A stretch of DNA of 64,000 nt from Notoacmeibacter sp. (lineage in GTDB: Bacteria > Pseudomonadota > Alphaproteobacteria > Rhizobiales > Rhizobiaceae), in NCBI GenBank assembly GCA_019912385.1, contig JAIOIW010000003.1:1-64000 (forward strand), in the 5' to 3' direction. The notes beneath the pieces were generated by a model. It saw nothing but the letters and a program-made list of their open reading frames with translations. It was not told the origin of the DNA and searched no databases. Below, piece after piece: positions 38,616-47,573 of the stretch; within the stretch, counting starts at the first letter, position 1, and each line of letters begins with the position of its first letter. The translations under genes and the position numbers were made by a program.

Positions 38616-39998
38616 ATGACCTATCAGAACTATTCGCTGCGCCAGTTGCAGCAGATCGACGCCGAACACCATCTCCATCCGTTCACCGACCACAAGGACC
38701 TGCGCGCCAGCGGCAGCCGCATGATCGTCAGCGCCGAGGGGCCATTCATCCGTGACAGCGAGGGCAATGAGATCCTCGACGGCATGGCGGGGCTGTGGTG
38801 CGTCAATGTCGGCTACGGGCGCGACGAACTGGCGGAAGCCGCTTATGCGCAGATGAAGGAACTGCCCTACTACAACTCCTTCTTCCGCTGCACCACGCCG
38901 ACGCCGACACTGCTTTCGGCGAAGCTGGCCGAGATCGCGCCGCCGGGGCTGAGCCAGGTGTTCTACGGTTCGTCGGGATCGGAGGCCAACGATACGGCGC
39001 TGAGGCTGGTGCGCCATTACTGGCAGCTTGAAGGCAAGCCGGAAAAGCAGATCATCATTTCGCGCAACACGGCCTATCACGGTTCAACCGTTGCCGGCGC
39101 GTCGCTCGGCGGCATGGCGGGAATGCATGCGCAGCTCGGCGCGCCGGTGCCGGGCATCGTCCATGTCATGCCGCCCTATGGCTTCGAACTGAAACAGCCC
39201 GGCGAGAGCGACCACGATTTCGGGTTGCGCGCGGCGAAGGCCGTGGAGGACGCCATCCTTGCCAACGGCGCCGAAAAGGTCGCCGCCTTCATCGGCGAAC
39301 CGGTGATGGGGGCAGGCGGTGTGCGGATCGCGCCCGACAGCTACTGGCCGGAGGTGCAGCGGATATGCCGCAAGCACGACGTGCTGCTGATGCTCGACGA
39401 GGTGATCACGGGCTACGGGCGCACCGGCAACTGGTTTGCCGCGCAGACCTTCGGGCTATCGCCCGACACGATCACCACCGCCAAGGCGTTGACCTCGGGT
39501 TACCAGCCGTTGTCGGCCTTGCTTGTCGGCGACCGCATTTCCCGGACGCTGGTGGAAAAGGGCGGCGAGTTCTTCCACGGCTACACCTATTCGGGTCATC
39601 CGGTGGCCTGCGCGGTGGCATTGAAGAATCTGGAGATCATCGAGCGTGAAGGGCTGATCGAGCGCGTGCGCGACGACACGGGGCCTTACTTTGCAGCGCA
39701 GTTCGCCGAGCGACTGGGCGGGCACGCCATTGTCGGCGAAACGCGATCTGTCGGCCTGATGGGCGCGATCGAGATCGTGAAGGAAAAGGGTGCGCACGAA
39801 CGCTTCGCGGGCAACGGCAGGGCCGGCGTCGTGGTGCGCGATCACGCCATCGCAGGCGGCATGATGATGCGCGCCGTGGGCGACACGATGATCATGTCGC
39901 CGCCGCTGATCTGGACGCGCGAGACCATCGACATGGCAATGGACAGGATCGGTCTGGCGCTCGACAAGGCGGAGAAGGACCTGCGGGCAGCCGGCTGA
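38616..39998 (+). CDS. Class III omega-aminotransferase (SpuC-like)
   Basis: PLP enzyme moving an amino group from a terminal amine to a keto acid such as pyruvate. 460 residues. PLP Lys near residue 290 in TTAKALTSGYQP, Asp in MLDEVITGYGRTG, and substrate-site LWCVNVGYGR near the N-terminus. Overall sequence closely follows the putrescine/polyamine transaminase SpuC and related beta-alanine or aromatic-amine transaminases; exact donor unclear. Ends in a strong terminator hairpin. RBS GGAAGGGACAACCCT. Confidence 0.88.
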   Translation: MTYQNYSLRQLQQIDAEHHLHPFTDHKDLRASGSRMIVSAEGPFIRDSEGNEILDGMAGLWCVNVGYGRDELAEAAYAQMKELPYYNSFFRCTTPTPTLLSAKLAEIAPPGLSQVFYGSSGSEANDTALRLVRHYWQLEGKPEKQIIISRNTAYHGSTVAGASLGGMAGMHAQLGAPVPGIVHVMPPYGFELKQPGESDHDFGLRAAKAVEDAILANGAEKVAAFIGEPVMGAGGVRIAPDSYWPEVQRICRKHDVLLMLDEVITGYGRTGNWFAAQTFGLSPDTITTAKALTSGYQPLSALLVGDRISRTLVEKGGEFFHGYTYSGHPVACAVALKNLEIIEREGLIERVRDDTGPYFAAQFAERLGGHAIVGETRSVGLMGAIEIVKEKGAHERFAGNGRAGVVVRDHAIAGGMMMRAVGDTMIMSPPLIWTRETIDMAMDRIGLALDKAEKDLRAAG

Positions 39999-40007
39999 CG
40001 ACAGGGA

Positions 40008-40052
40008 GCGCCAAGGCGCACGTGTGCGAGAAACGCCCGTGCGCCTTGGCGC
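40008..40052 (+). terminator. Intrinsic terminator after the aminotransferase gene
   Basis: Perfect 15-bp inverted repeat GCGCCAAGGCGCACG (40008-40022) and CGTGCGCCTTGGCGC (40038-40052), with a 15-base loop and ATTTCCTT immediately after. Starts 10 bases after the stop codon at 39998. Confidence 0.85.
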
Positions 40053-40119
40053 ATTTCCTTGATGTGACAGGCGAACCCTCCTAGGGTCCGCTCTCCGACC
40101 GAACGAGGGGAGCGCATCG

Positions 40120-40764
40120 ATGGCACGGCAGGCGTTGAACGATCCGGCGGATATCCCCGCCGAACTCGATCGCTGGAACTGGGGCGCGTTTTTCCTCAAC
40201 TGGATCTGGGGGATCGGCAACAGCACGTTCATCGCGCTCCTGGCGCTTATTCCCGGCGTCAACATCATCATGATCTTCGTGCTGGGCGCACGCGGCAGCC
40301 GCTGGGCCTGGCGCAACCGCGCCTGGCGGGATGCCGAGCATTTCCGCAAGACGCAACGGGCCTGGGGAATCGCCGGTCTTCTCATCTGGCTGGCAATCAT
40401 CGCCCTGGTCGGCTCGCTGATCGTCTCGATCCCGCTGGCGCTCAGGAACAGCGAGGCCTACCGGATGACCATGGAGGCGGTGCGGGCCGACGAGCAGGTG
40501 CGCGCCGAGCTTGGAGATGACATCGCGGCCGGATGGTGGACCAGCGGCGCCATCAATGTGGCGGCTGGCGGCGGCGGCATCGCGCAACTTTCGATCTCGC
40601 TCAAGGGCTCGAAGAAAAACGGCACCGCGACGTCGCATGCGGTGCGCGTCGCCGGCATCTGGGACATGCGGCTGCTTGTCGTCGTCATCGAGGGCAGCAA
40701 TGCGCCGATCGTGCTGTTGAACAAGGACAAGGTCCCCATTCCCGGCGCACGGCTCGACCTCTAG
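40120..40764 (+). CDS. Membrane protein with Coa1-type (cytochrome oxidase assembly) domain
   Basis: 214 residues: a Trp-rich cytosolic N-terminus (DRWNWGAFFLNWIWGIGN), two membrane helices (about 25-52 and 87-110), and a C-terminal Coa1/Tim21-like domain starting at LRNSEAYRMTMEAVRADEQV with GWWTSGAINVAAGGGGIAQLSISLKGSK. Bacterial members are uncharacterised; the mitochondrial namesake assists cytochrome oxidase assembly, so that role here is only an analogy. The start follows GAGGGGAGCGCATCG. Confidence 0.72.
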   Translation: MARQALNDPADIPAELDRWNWGAFFLNWIWGIGNSTFIALLALIPGVNIIMIFVLGARGSRWAWRNRAWRDAEHFRKTQRAWGIAGLLIWLAIIALVGSLIVSIPLALRNSEAYRMTMEAVRADEQVRAELGDDIAAGWWTSGAINVAAGGGGIAQLSISLKGSKKNGTATSHAVRVAGIWDMRLLVVVIEGSNAPIVLLNKDKVPIPGARLDL

Positions 40765-40787
40765 ATTTCCTGGCTTGCCGACATGCA

Positions 40788-40827
40788 AAAACCGCGTTCT
40801 GCCGGGAAGCCGGTAGAACGCGGTTTT
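40788..40827. terminator. Strong bidirectional terminator hairpin
   Basis: AAAACCGCGTTCTGCCGG (40788-40805) pairs with CCGGTAGAACGCGGTTTT (40810-40827) at 17 of 18 positions around a GAAG loop. Read on the minus strand the stem is followed by GGTTTTT; on the plus strand by CGGTTTTG. It serves transcripts arriving from both the Coa1-domain gene and the mmsB side. Confidence 0.88.
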
Positions 40828-40990
40828 GCCAAAGATACGCATGGCTTTCGCATACAAGCGACGCAAAAACACTGGCACTCCGGTACGCAGTACCTGATCC
40901 GGAGCGTCGAAGCGGCGTGATGTCCGCCTCGGTCTCCTTTCTAATGCGCCTATCGTTACCGTCAGGTTAGCGAGTACTTAAGTAATCCTA
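40788..40990 (-). ncRNA. Candidate small RNA or long structured 3' UTR of mmsB
   Basis: Between the mmsB stop (41041) and the terminator lie about 210 gene-free bases. On the minus strand they contain a second hairpin (CTCCGG 40878-40883 with CCGGAG 40899-40904, with a competing inner GGTAC/GTACC pairing), an isolated AAAGGAG (40934-40940) with no ATG/GTG/TTG at usable distance, and a TACTTAAGTA palindrome (40975-40984). Strong structure plus a perfect terminator suggests a stable RNA; the 5' end cannot be placed. I recognise no known RNA family. Confidence 0.35.
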
Positions 40991-41040
40991 AACAATGTAC
41001 TTTTTTCACGCTTGTCGGGCGAAAACCGGCTGCCCCTGCG

Positions 41041-41925
41041 TCAACTTGTCTGGCCACGCAGGAAATTGATGATCCCGGAGAAATCGACACCTTCATTGCC
41101 CATGGCATTGAACAGCCCGTAAAGCTGAGCCGCCTCGGCGCCGAGCGGGGTGGCCGCGCCGACTGACGAGGCCGCCTCCTGGGCAAGTTTGAGATCCTTG
41201 AGCATCAGGGCGGCGGCGAAGCCCGGCTTGTATCCGTTGTTGGCCGGAGAGGCGGGGACGGGGCCTGGCACCGGGCAATAGGAGGTGATCGACCAGCACT
41301 GTCCCGACGAGGTGGAGGCGACGTCGAACAGCGCCTGGTGCGACAGGCCGAGCTTCTCGCCCAGCGCGAAGGCCTCGCCGACCCCGATCATCGAAATGCC
41401 GAGGATCATGTTGTTGCAGATCTTGGCCGCCTGGCCGTTGCCGGCATCGCCGCAATGGACAATCTTGCCACCCATCTTTTCCAGCACGGGCCGCGCCTTG
41501 GCGAAGGCTTCGTCCGTCCCGCCGCACATGAAGGTCAGCGTGCCGGCCGCCGCACCGCCAACACCGCCGGAAACCGGCGCATCGAGGCTGTGCAAGCCGT
41601 AGGATTCAGCGACCTGATGGGCCTGCCGTGCGGAACTCACATCGATGGTGGAAGAATCGATGAACAGCGTGCCGGGCGCAGCCTTCTCGCAAACCTGGGC
41701 ATAGACGGACAGGACGTGCTTGCCGGCGGGCAGCATGGTCACCACGACTTCGGCGTCCTTCACGGCGGCGGTGGCGCTTGCCATGACGGTTACGCCGTTC
41801 GCCGCAGCCTGTTTCAGGTTCTCCGGCACCAGGTCGAAACCCTGGACGGCATGCCCGGCCTTGATCAGGTTGGCGGCCATCGGGTTGCCCATGTTGCCCA
41901 GACCGATGAATGCGATGGTGGTCAT
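41041..41925 (-). CDS. mmsB: 3-hydroxyisobutyrate dehydrogenase
   Basis: NAD-dependent oxidation of 3-hydroxyisobutyrate to methylmalonate semialdehyde in valine breakdown. 294 residues. Rossmann motif GLGNMGNPMA at residues 7-16, substrate loop DAPVSGGVGGAAAGTL, and catalytic Lys in NGQAAKICNNMILG. Only 23 bases after the acyl-CoA dehydrogenase gene on the same strand, which supports the valine-pathway assignment over other beta-hydroxyacid dehydrogenases. Confidence 0.94.
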   Translation of the reverse strand: MTTIAFIGLGNMGNPMAANLIKAGHAVQGFDLVPENLKQAAANGVTVMASATAAVKDAEVVVTMLPAGKHVLSVYAQVCEKAAPGTLFIDSSTIDVSSARQAHQVAESYGLHSLDAPVSGGVGGAAAGTLTFMCGGTDEAFAKARPVLEKMGGKIVHCGDAGNGQAAKICNNMILGISMIGVGEAFALGEKLGLSHQALFDVASTSSGQCWSITSYCPVPGPVPASPANNGYKPGFAAALMLKDLKLAQEAASSVGAATPLGAEAAQLYGLFNAMGNEGVDFSGIINFLRGQTS

Positions 41926-41948
41926 TTGATTTCCCCGATTGTTGATCT

Positions 41949-43115
41949 TCAGCGCCCGATCAGATGGCGGGCGATGATGACGCGCATGATCTCGTTGGTG
42001 CCTTCGAGGATCTGGTGGACGCGCAGGTCGCGGACCAGCTTCTCGATGCCGTATTCATGCAGATAACCGTAACCGCCGTGTATCTGCAGCGCCTCATTGG
42101 CGATGTTGAAACCGGCGTCGGTGACGAAACGCTTGGCCATGGCCGACCATTTGGACGCGTCGGGCGCCTTGCGGTCGAGCTTGGCGGCGGCGGTGTAGAG
42201 AAGCTGGCGCATCGCGGCAAGGTCGGTCTCCATGTCGGCGAGCTTGAACTGCAGCGCCTGGAACCGGTCGAGGGCCTGGCCGAAGGCCTTGCGTTCGCCG
42301 GCATAGGCCAAGGCCTTGTCGAGGGCTGACTGCGCGCCGCCCAGTGAGCAGGCGGCGATGTTGAGGCGGCCGCCGTCTAGCCCGGCCATGGCGATGCGAA
42401 AGCCCATGCCCTCGTCGGAAAGCCGGTTTGCGACCGGCACGCGGCAATCCTCGAAGATCACCTGGCCCGTCGGCTGCATGTGCCAGCCCATCTTCTTTTC
42501 CGCCGCACCGAAGGAGAGGCCCGGGGCGTCTTTCTCGACCACCAGGGTGGATATGCCCTTCGGCCCGTCGTCGCCAGTGCGCACCATGCAGACATAGACA
42601 TCGGAAGCGCCCGCACCCGATATGAACTGCTTGGTACCATTGAGTACGTAATGGTCGCCGTCGCGCACGGCGCGTGTCTTGAGCGCGGCGGCGTCGGAAC
42701 CCGAACCCGGTTCGGTCAGGCAGTAACTTGCGAGCAGTTCCATCGACGTCAGTTTCGGCAGGAAGCGTTCGCGCTGCTCCTGCGACCCGTAGCTGTCGAT
42801 CATCCATGCGGCCATGTTGTGGATCGAAATGAAGGACGAGAATCCCGGACAGGCGGCCGACAGCGCCTCGAAGACGAGCACGGCATCGAGCCTTCCGAGC
42901 GCCGAACCGCCGACATCGTCGCGCACATAGATCCCGCCAAGGCCGAGCGGGCCGGTCTCGCGGATCACGTCGGCAGGAAAGTGGCGCTTCTGGTCCCATT
43001 CAAGCGCCAAGGGCGCCACCCGGTCGGCGGCAAAGGCGCGCGCCATGTCCTGGATCGCACGCTGGTCCTCGTTGAGTTCGAACTGGTTCGCGTCGGTATC
43101 GACAATCGCATCCAT
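41949..43115 (-). CDS. Acyl-CoA dehydrogenase, probably isobutyryl-CoA dehydrogenase
   Basis: FAD enzyme forming methacrylyl-CoA from isobutyryl-CoA in valine degradation. 388 residues, standard length. Family signatures CLTEPGSGSDAAALKT and QIHGGYGYLHEYGIEKLVRDLRV-type sequence near the C-terminus; the catalytic Glu region and IMRVIIARHLIGR ending fit the isobutyryl/short-branched group. Excellent ribosome site AGGAGGTGCGCC before the ATG at 43115. Adjacent mmsB strengthens the specific call. Confidence 0.88.
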   Translation of the reverse strand: MDAIVDTDANQFELNEDQRAIQDMARAFAADRVAPLALEWDQKRHFPADVIRETGPLGLGGIYVRDDVGGSALGRLDAVLVFEALSAACPGFSSFISIHNMAAWMIDSYGSQEQRERFLPKLTSMELLASYCLTEPGSGSDAAALKTRAVRDGDHYVLNGTKQFISGAGASDVYVCMVRTGDDGPKGISTLVVEKDAPGLSFGAAEKKMGWHMQPTGQVIFEDCRVPVANRLSDEGMGFRIAMAGLDGGRLNIAACSLGGAQSALDKALAYAGERKAFGQALDRFQALQFKLADMETDLAAMRQLLYTAAAKLDRKAPDASKWSAMAKRFVTDAGFNIANEALQIHGGYGYLHEYGIEKLVRDLRVHQILEGTNEIMRVIIARHLIGR

Positions 43116-43281
43116 GGCGCACCTCCTTGCCGACATGGCCGTTTCGCCATTGTTACCGGAGCCCAAGGCTGGTGCAATGGTGCCAGCGATACATAGATTG
43201 CGCAAAACGGTTGTGCGCAAATCGTCCAACGGTGCCGCATCGGGGACTGTCGCCGCGCCGCCATAGCTTTATAGAGGCGTC

Positions 43282-44748
43282 ATGGCGCGCGCTTTGATGC
43301 TTCAGGGAACAGGTTCGGATGTCGGTAAATCGGTGCTGGTCGCCGGCCTGTGCCGCGTGGCCCGCAACCGCGGCATCGCCGTTCGCCCGTTCAAGCCGCA
43401 GAACATGTCGAACAATGCCGCCGTGGCCGGAAGGCCGGGAGAGCCCGGCGGCGAGATTGGGCGGGCGCAATGGCTCCAGGCGATCGCCGCCGGCGTTGAA
43501 CCCTCGGTGCACATGAACCCGGTATTGCTGAAACCGCAGAGCGATACCGGCGCGCAGGTGGTGGTGCAGGGCAAGGTGCTGGTCGCGGCGGAGGCGCGCG
43601 ACTACCAGCACCTCAAGGGCCGGTTGATGGATGCGGTGATGGAAAGCTGGGCGCGTCTCGGCGATGGCGCGGACCTGGTGATCGTGGAGGGCGCGGGATC
43701 GCCGGCCGAGATCAACCTGCGCGACCGCGACATCGCCAACATGGGTTTTGCCGTTCGCGCCAACGTGCCGGTCGTACTTGTGGGCGACATTGACAGGGGC
43801 GGGGTGATCGCGGCGCTGGTCGGAACCCATGCTGTCCTCGACGAAACCGACAGGGTGATGATCGGTGGCTATCTCATCAACAAGTTCCGCGGCGACGTTT
43901 CGCTGTTCGATGATGGGATCGCGGCGATCGGCGAGCGCACCGGCTGGCCGTGTTTCGGCGTCGTGCCCTGGCTCAAGGAGTGCGTGCGGTTGCCGTCGGA
44001 GGACTCCGTCGCGCTGGAGCGGCTGGCAGGGTCCGGCCCGGGAATGATGAAGATCGCCGTGCCGATGCTCGACCGGATCGCCAATTTCGACGATCTCGAC
44101 CCGCTCGCCGGCGAGGACAATGTCGAAGTGGTGTTCGTGCCGCCGGGCCGGGCACTGCCGCGCGATGCGGCACTCGTGGTCATTCCCGGTTCGAAATCGA
44201 CCATCGGAGACCTGGCACGGTTTCGCGAGAACGGATGGGACCGGGACCTGAAGGCGCACCGTGAGCGCGGCGGGCGCGTTGCCGGCTTGTGCGGCGGCTA
44301 CCAGATGCTGGGCCGCGTCGTCCGCGATCCGCACGGCATCGAGGGGTGCGAACGGAATGCGGTAGGGCTGGGCCTGCTCGATGTCGAGACCGTGCTGGAA
44401 CCGGAAAAGACAGTACGCAACGTCGCCGCACGGTCGGTTATGTTCGACCTGCCGCTGGAAGGCTACGAAATCCATCTGGGACAGACCGCCGGGCCCGATG
44501 CCGCGCGGCCCGTCGTCACCATTGGCGGAGCTCCCGACGGCGCGACTTCCGCTGATGGCAAGGTGTTCGGCACCTATTTGCACGGCCTGTTCGCGGCGGA
44601 TGCCTTTCGTCACGCCTTCCTGGCCGAACTGGGCGTGCAGGCATCGGGCGAGGGCCACCGCGCCCGCGTCGACAATGCGCTCGATGCCATCGCGTCGCGG
44701 CTGGAAGACGTGCTCGACATCGATGCGCTGTTCGCCCTGGCGCGGTAG
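43282..44748 (+). CDS. cobQ: Cobyric acid synthase CobQ
   Basis: Glutamine- and ATP-dependent amidation of four side chains of adenosyl-cobyrinic acid a,c-diamide in cobalamin synthesis. 488 residues. N-terminal synthetase P-loop [11 protein letters not shown], and a C-terminal triad-type glutamine amidotransferase domain with nucleophile Cys in [10 protein letters not shown] and His in FGTYLHGLF. No other cobalamin genes are in the window and no B12 riboswitch is evident upstream. Confidence 0.96.
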   Translation: MARALMLQGTGSDVGKSVLVAGLCRVARNRGIAVRPFKPQNMSNNAAVAGRPGEPGGEIGRAQWLQAIAAGVEPSVHMNPVLLKPQSDTGAQVVVQGKVLVAAEARDYQHLKGRLMDAVMESWARLGDGADLVIVEGAGSPAEINLRDRDIANMGFAVRANVPVVLVGDIDRGGVIAALVGTHAVLDETDRVMIGGYLINKFRGDVSLFDDGIAAIGERTGWPCFGVVPWLKECVRLPSEDSVALERLAGSGPGMMKIAVPMLDRIANFDDLDPLAGEDNVEVVFVPPGRALPRDAALVVIPGSKSTIGDLARFRENGWDRDLKAHRERGGRVAGLCGGYQMLGRVVRDPHGIEGCERNAVGLGLLDVETVLEPEKTVRNVAARSVMFDLPLEGYEIHLGQTAGPDAARPVVTIGGAPDGATSADGKVFGTYLHGLFAADAFRHAFLAELGVQASGEGHRARVDNALDAIASRLEDVLDIDALFALAR

Positions 44749-44749
44749 C

Positions 44750-45172
44750 TCAGTCCGGCCTCTCATGCGCCTTCGGCCAATAGGTGCCGAAACACCAGAC
44801 ATTGCCCTCGGGATCGGCGCAGATGAAGTCGCGGCTGCCGTAATCCTGATTGCTCAACCCGCTCAGTATCTTCGCGCCGGCCGCGCTGGCGCGTTCGAAC
44901 AGGGTATCGGGGTCGTCTGTGACGACATAGGTCGACTTGCCGCCGTTTTCGCCCGGGCCGCCGACCATGGCGCCATATTCGTCGTTACGCGCCGAGCCGA
45001 GCATGATCATCGACGAACCGAAACTCATCTGGGCATGCGCAACCCTGTCGCCAACCATGTATTTGGCGTGGGTTTCGAAGCCGAATGCCTTTTCCAGCCA
45101 GTCGATCATCGTCATGGCGTCGCGATAGCGGAAAGTCGGGAAGATGCACGGCGGTTCTGTGGTTTTGGTCAT
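44750..45172 (-). CDS. VOC-superfamily (glyoxalase-like) protein
   Basis: 140-residue protein with a paired beta-alpha-beta-beta-beta fold typical of glyoxalase/bleomycin-resistance-like proteins: FPTFRYRDAMTMIDWLEKAFGF at the start and AGAKILSGLSNQDYGSRDFICADPEGNVWCFGTY at the end. No clear resistance or enzyme signature beyond the fold. ATG at 45172 preceded by GAGGGAGCAGAACC. Its stop lies one base beyond cobQ's end; an AraC gene is upstream on the same strand. Confidence 0.83.
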   Translation of the reverse strand: MTKTTEPPCIFPTFRYRDAMTMIDWLEKAFGFETHAKYMVGDRVAHAQMSFGSSMIMLGSARNDEYGAMVGGPGENGGKSTYVVTDDPDTLFERASAAGAKILSGLSNQDYGSRDFICADPEGNVWCFGTYWPKAHERPD

Positions 45173-45245
45173 GGTTCTGCTCCCTCGATTGGATAACCGG
45201 ATGATGGCGCATCGGGGAAAGAACGGATTGAAGAAATGTAACCTG

Positions 45246-46040
45246 TCAGGCGCCGGCAACGAGTTCGCCCGGCGTGAGGCCGGAAAACGCCCGGAATTCG
45301 CGGATCAGATGTGCCTGGTCGGCATATCCGCATTCCGCGGCAATATCGCTCCAGTCGGGTGCTGTCGCGGCAGTTGCGAGGCCGTGGGCAGTCCGGAACC
45401 GGACGATGCGGGCGATCGTCTTGGGTGACAGACCGAAAGCCTCGCCGAACAGTGTGTTGAGGTGCTTGCGGCTGACATCGCTGCGCTCGGCCAGGCGCGA
45501 GACAGGCATGCGACCGCCCGTTGCGACCATCAGGTCATAGGCGTGGAAGGCCGTGGATTGCAGCGATACCACGCGCGCGATCCGGCCCCGGATAAAATCA
45601 CAGGCGATGTCGAATATCCGTTCCCAACAGGTTTCATTGCCGAGGCGCTGGCGCAACCGCTCGAAGGACCGGCCAAGCAAGGCGGAGGGTTCGACCATGG
45701 ACCCGGCCAGTTCGTGCATCGGCATGCCGAAGAAGCAGCGCGCACCGGCCGGCGTGAAATTGATCTGCAGGCAGTAGGCCGAACCAGGCGACAGGATCTC
45801 GACATGCTCCGACGTCAACCCGGCCACGAAGCTGAGGTGGCGGTCTTCGGTGCCCGGTGCACGGCCAAGCCCGATCAGGAAGGGGGCGCCGAAACCAATG
45901 ACTAGCGGCACAACGAGGTCGGCGACTTCGCGCATGACGATCTGCCGGCCGGCGGTTTCTCGATAGAGGACCGTCTCGCTGATCATGCCGCGAAGATCAG
46001 CCGGCGCCTGCCGGCGCGCCATTTCGAAATCCTGGTCCAT
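45246..46040 (-). CDS. AraC-family transcriptional regulator
   Basis: 264-residue regulator with a variable N-terminal ligand domain (residues about 20-160) and a C-terminal AraC helix-turn-helix pair (about 170-262): SRLAERSDVSRKHLNTLFGEAFGLSPK and WSDIAAECGYADQAHLIREFRAFSGLTP. It is followed 73 bases later by the VOC gene on the same strand, which may be its target. The inducer is unknown. Confidence 0.88.
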   Translation of the reverse strand: MDQDFEMARRQAPADLRGMISETVLYRETAGRQIVMREVADLVVPLVIGFGAPFLIGLGRAPGTEDRHLSFVAGLTSEHVEILSPGSAYCLQINFTPAGARCFFGMPMHELAGSMVEPSALLGRSFERLRQRLGNETCWERIFDIACDFIRGRIARVVSLQSTAFHAYDLMVATGGRMPVSRLAERSDVSRKHLNTLFGEAFGLSPKTIARIVRFRTAHGLATAATAPDWSDIAAECGYADQAHLIREFRAFSGLTPGELVAGA

Positions 46041-46101
46041 CCCGGCCTCGTTGCTTCCGGGATGGTAGGGCAGAATTGCAAATGTGCCAATCCGCCGCGC
46101 G

Positions 46102-46887
46102 CTAGCCCGAAAACAGCTGGTAGAGCGGATTCTGCGGATCGAAGGCCAGGCGCAGGGCGAGTAACGTGCAGGTAGTGACCAGCAGAGGCTTGATCAGCCG
46201 TGCCCCGTTCTTCATCGCCAGCGAGGCGCCGACGCGGGCGCCGGCGAACTGGGCTATGCCCATCAGGATGCCGACCTTCCAGGCTACGGCACCGAACAGG
46301 GCAAAAGCGGCGAAGCCGCCGATATTCGATGCGAAATTCAGCAGCTTGGTGTGCGCCGTCGCCTTCAGGACGCCGAAGCCGGCAAGGCCGACATAGGCGA
46401 GCATGAAGAACGAGCCGGTGCCCGGGCCGAAAACGCCGTCATAGAAACCGATGGCCGGGACGATGACGGCGGTGAAGATGGCCGGTTTCAGCCGCTCGGC
46501 CCGGTCGATGTCGCCAAGTGCCGGCTTGAACGCGAAATAGAGCGCGATGGCCACCAGAAGGAAGGGCAGCGCCGCGCGCAGGATTTCGCCGGGAAGGATC
46601 GTCGCCAACGCCGCGCCGAGCACGGCGCCAGCGAGGGAAAGGGCGGCGGCGGGCAATTGGCGCCGCAGATCGACATGGCCGGCGGCGGCATAGGCGATCG
46701 TGGCGGAACCGGAACCGAACAGGCCCTGCAGCTTGTTGGTGCCGAGCACGGTGACCGGCGGAAAACCGGCCAGGAGCAGGGCCGGTACGGTAATCAGCCC
46801 GCCGCCGCCGGCGATGGAGTCGACAAAACCGGACACGAATGCGGCTGCGGCGAGCATGAGGGCGATATCGGCGCCGATTTCGAACAT
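46102..46887 (-). CDS. TauE/SafE-family sulfite/organosulfonate exporter-like permease
   Basis: 261-residue membrane protein with about eight helices in two repeats. First-repeat signature FVSGFVDSIAGGGGLITVPALLLAG and second-repeat YDGVFGPGTGSFF are diagnostic. Members export sulfite, sulfoacetate or related anions; no sulfur genes are nearby so the substrate is open. The start at 46887 (MFEIGADIALML) is the only one that begins close to the first helix. Confidence 0.87.
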   Translation of the reverse strand: MFEIGADIALMLAAAAFVSGFVDSIAGGGGLITVPALLLAGFPPVTVLGTNKLQGLFGSGSATIAYAAAGHVDLRRQLPAAALSLAGAVLGAALATILPGEILRAALPFLLVAIALYFAFKPALGDIDRAERLKPAIFTAVIVPAIGFYDGVFGPGTGSFFMLAYVGLAGFGVLKATAHTKLLNFASNIGGFAAFALFGAVAWKVGILMGIAQFAGARVGASLAMKNGARLIKPLLVTTCTLLALRLAFDPQNPLYQLFSG

Positions 46888-47102
46888 CAGGGAAGGTTCC
46901 GGTGCATTGTTGCCATCGCAACCATCACAACGCGCTGTCTTGTGCAAGCGTGTTTTCGCGCTACGGCGCCGTGCGTCCTCCTGGACGCACACGGGACGAT
47001 GAAAATAGTTCGTTGTGGGCATCGCGCGTTCCGAAAACCGATTCCTGTTTTCCGGTCGATGCGCTAGCATCGCGCAAACCGCGTACAGCGAGGGAGGAAG
47101 CC

Positions 47103-47519
47103 GTGCCGGAAGGGATCATTGCGAAATTGCGCACGCTGTTCGAAGGCGACCCAGCCGTCCAGAAGGTTGCGAGCGATCCGGCGCTGACGGCAGAACTACT
47201 ATTGCTGTTTCGCGTTGCGCTGACCGACGGCAAGGTGGAGAAGTCGGAACTGGCGACGCTGCGAAACATCGCCGAGCAGGCCTTCGGCATCGAGCCGGAG
47301 AGTTTCGGCAAGGTGGTGAACTATCTGCACGATTTCGGCTACGAAGTTACCGGCCGGCAAGCCGCGGCGCTGTTTCGCCGGATGCCCTTCGAGCGCAAGA
47401 AGGAACTGATCGAACACATGACCGCGGTCGGCAAGTCGGACCACGCGCTCGACGAGCGCGAAATCGCGCTTATCCGGCGCACGATCGCGCTGCTCAATGA
47501 CGGGGCCGAAAACACCTGA
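47103..47519 (+). CDS. TerB-like (tellurite-resistance) domain protein
   Basis: 138-residue helical protein starting at a GTG with GAGGGAGGAAGCC before it. The TerB-type pattern is visible in LLLLFRVALTDGKVEKSELATLRNIAEQAFGI and DHALDEREIALIRRTIALLN, two Asp-containing helix-loop-helix units. Most such proteins have no proven role in tellurite resistance. Stands alone and converges with the giant coiled-coil gene. Confidence 0.8.
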   Translation: MPEGIIAKLRTLFEGDPAVQKVASDPALTAELLLLFRVALTDGKVEKSELATLRNIAEQAFGIEPESFGKVVNYLHDFGYEVTGRQAAALFRRMPFERKKELIEHMTAVGKSDHALDEREIALIRRTIALLNDGAENT

Positions 47520-47525
47520 AACAAA

Positions 47526-47549
47526 AAAGCGGGCCCGCAGGCCCGCTTT
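47526..47549. terminator. Bidirectional terminator hairpin
   Basis: AAAGCGGGCC (47526-47535), loop CGCA, GGCCCGCTTT (47540-47549). On both strands the stem is flanked by A/T runs (AAAAAA on the left). It separates the TerB-like gene and the converging large gene. Confidence 0.87.
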
Positions 47550-47573
47550 CAATGCGTATTTGGCCTGCCGCTG

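Noticed and set aside
40841-40897. 18-codon plus-strand ORF MAFAYKRRKNTGTPVRST
   Set aside because: No ribosome site and it lies in the structured region after the terminator; chance ORF more likely.
40979-40993. Near-CtrA site (TTAA-N7-TAAA) before mmsB's downstream region
   Set aside because: One half-site is off by one base and it lies downstream of mmsB rather than at a promoter of a recognised gene.
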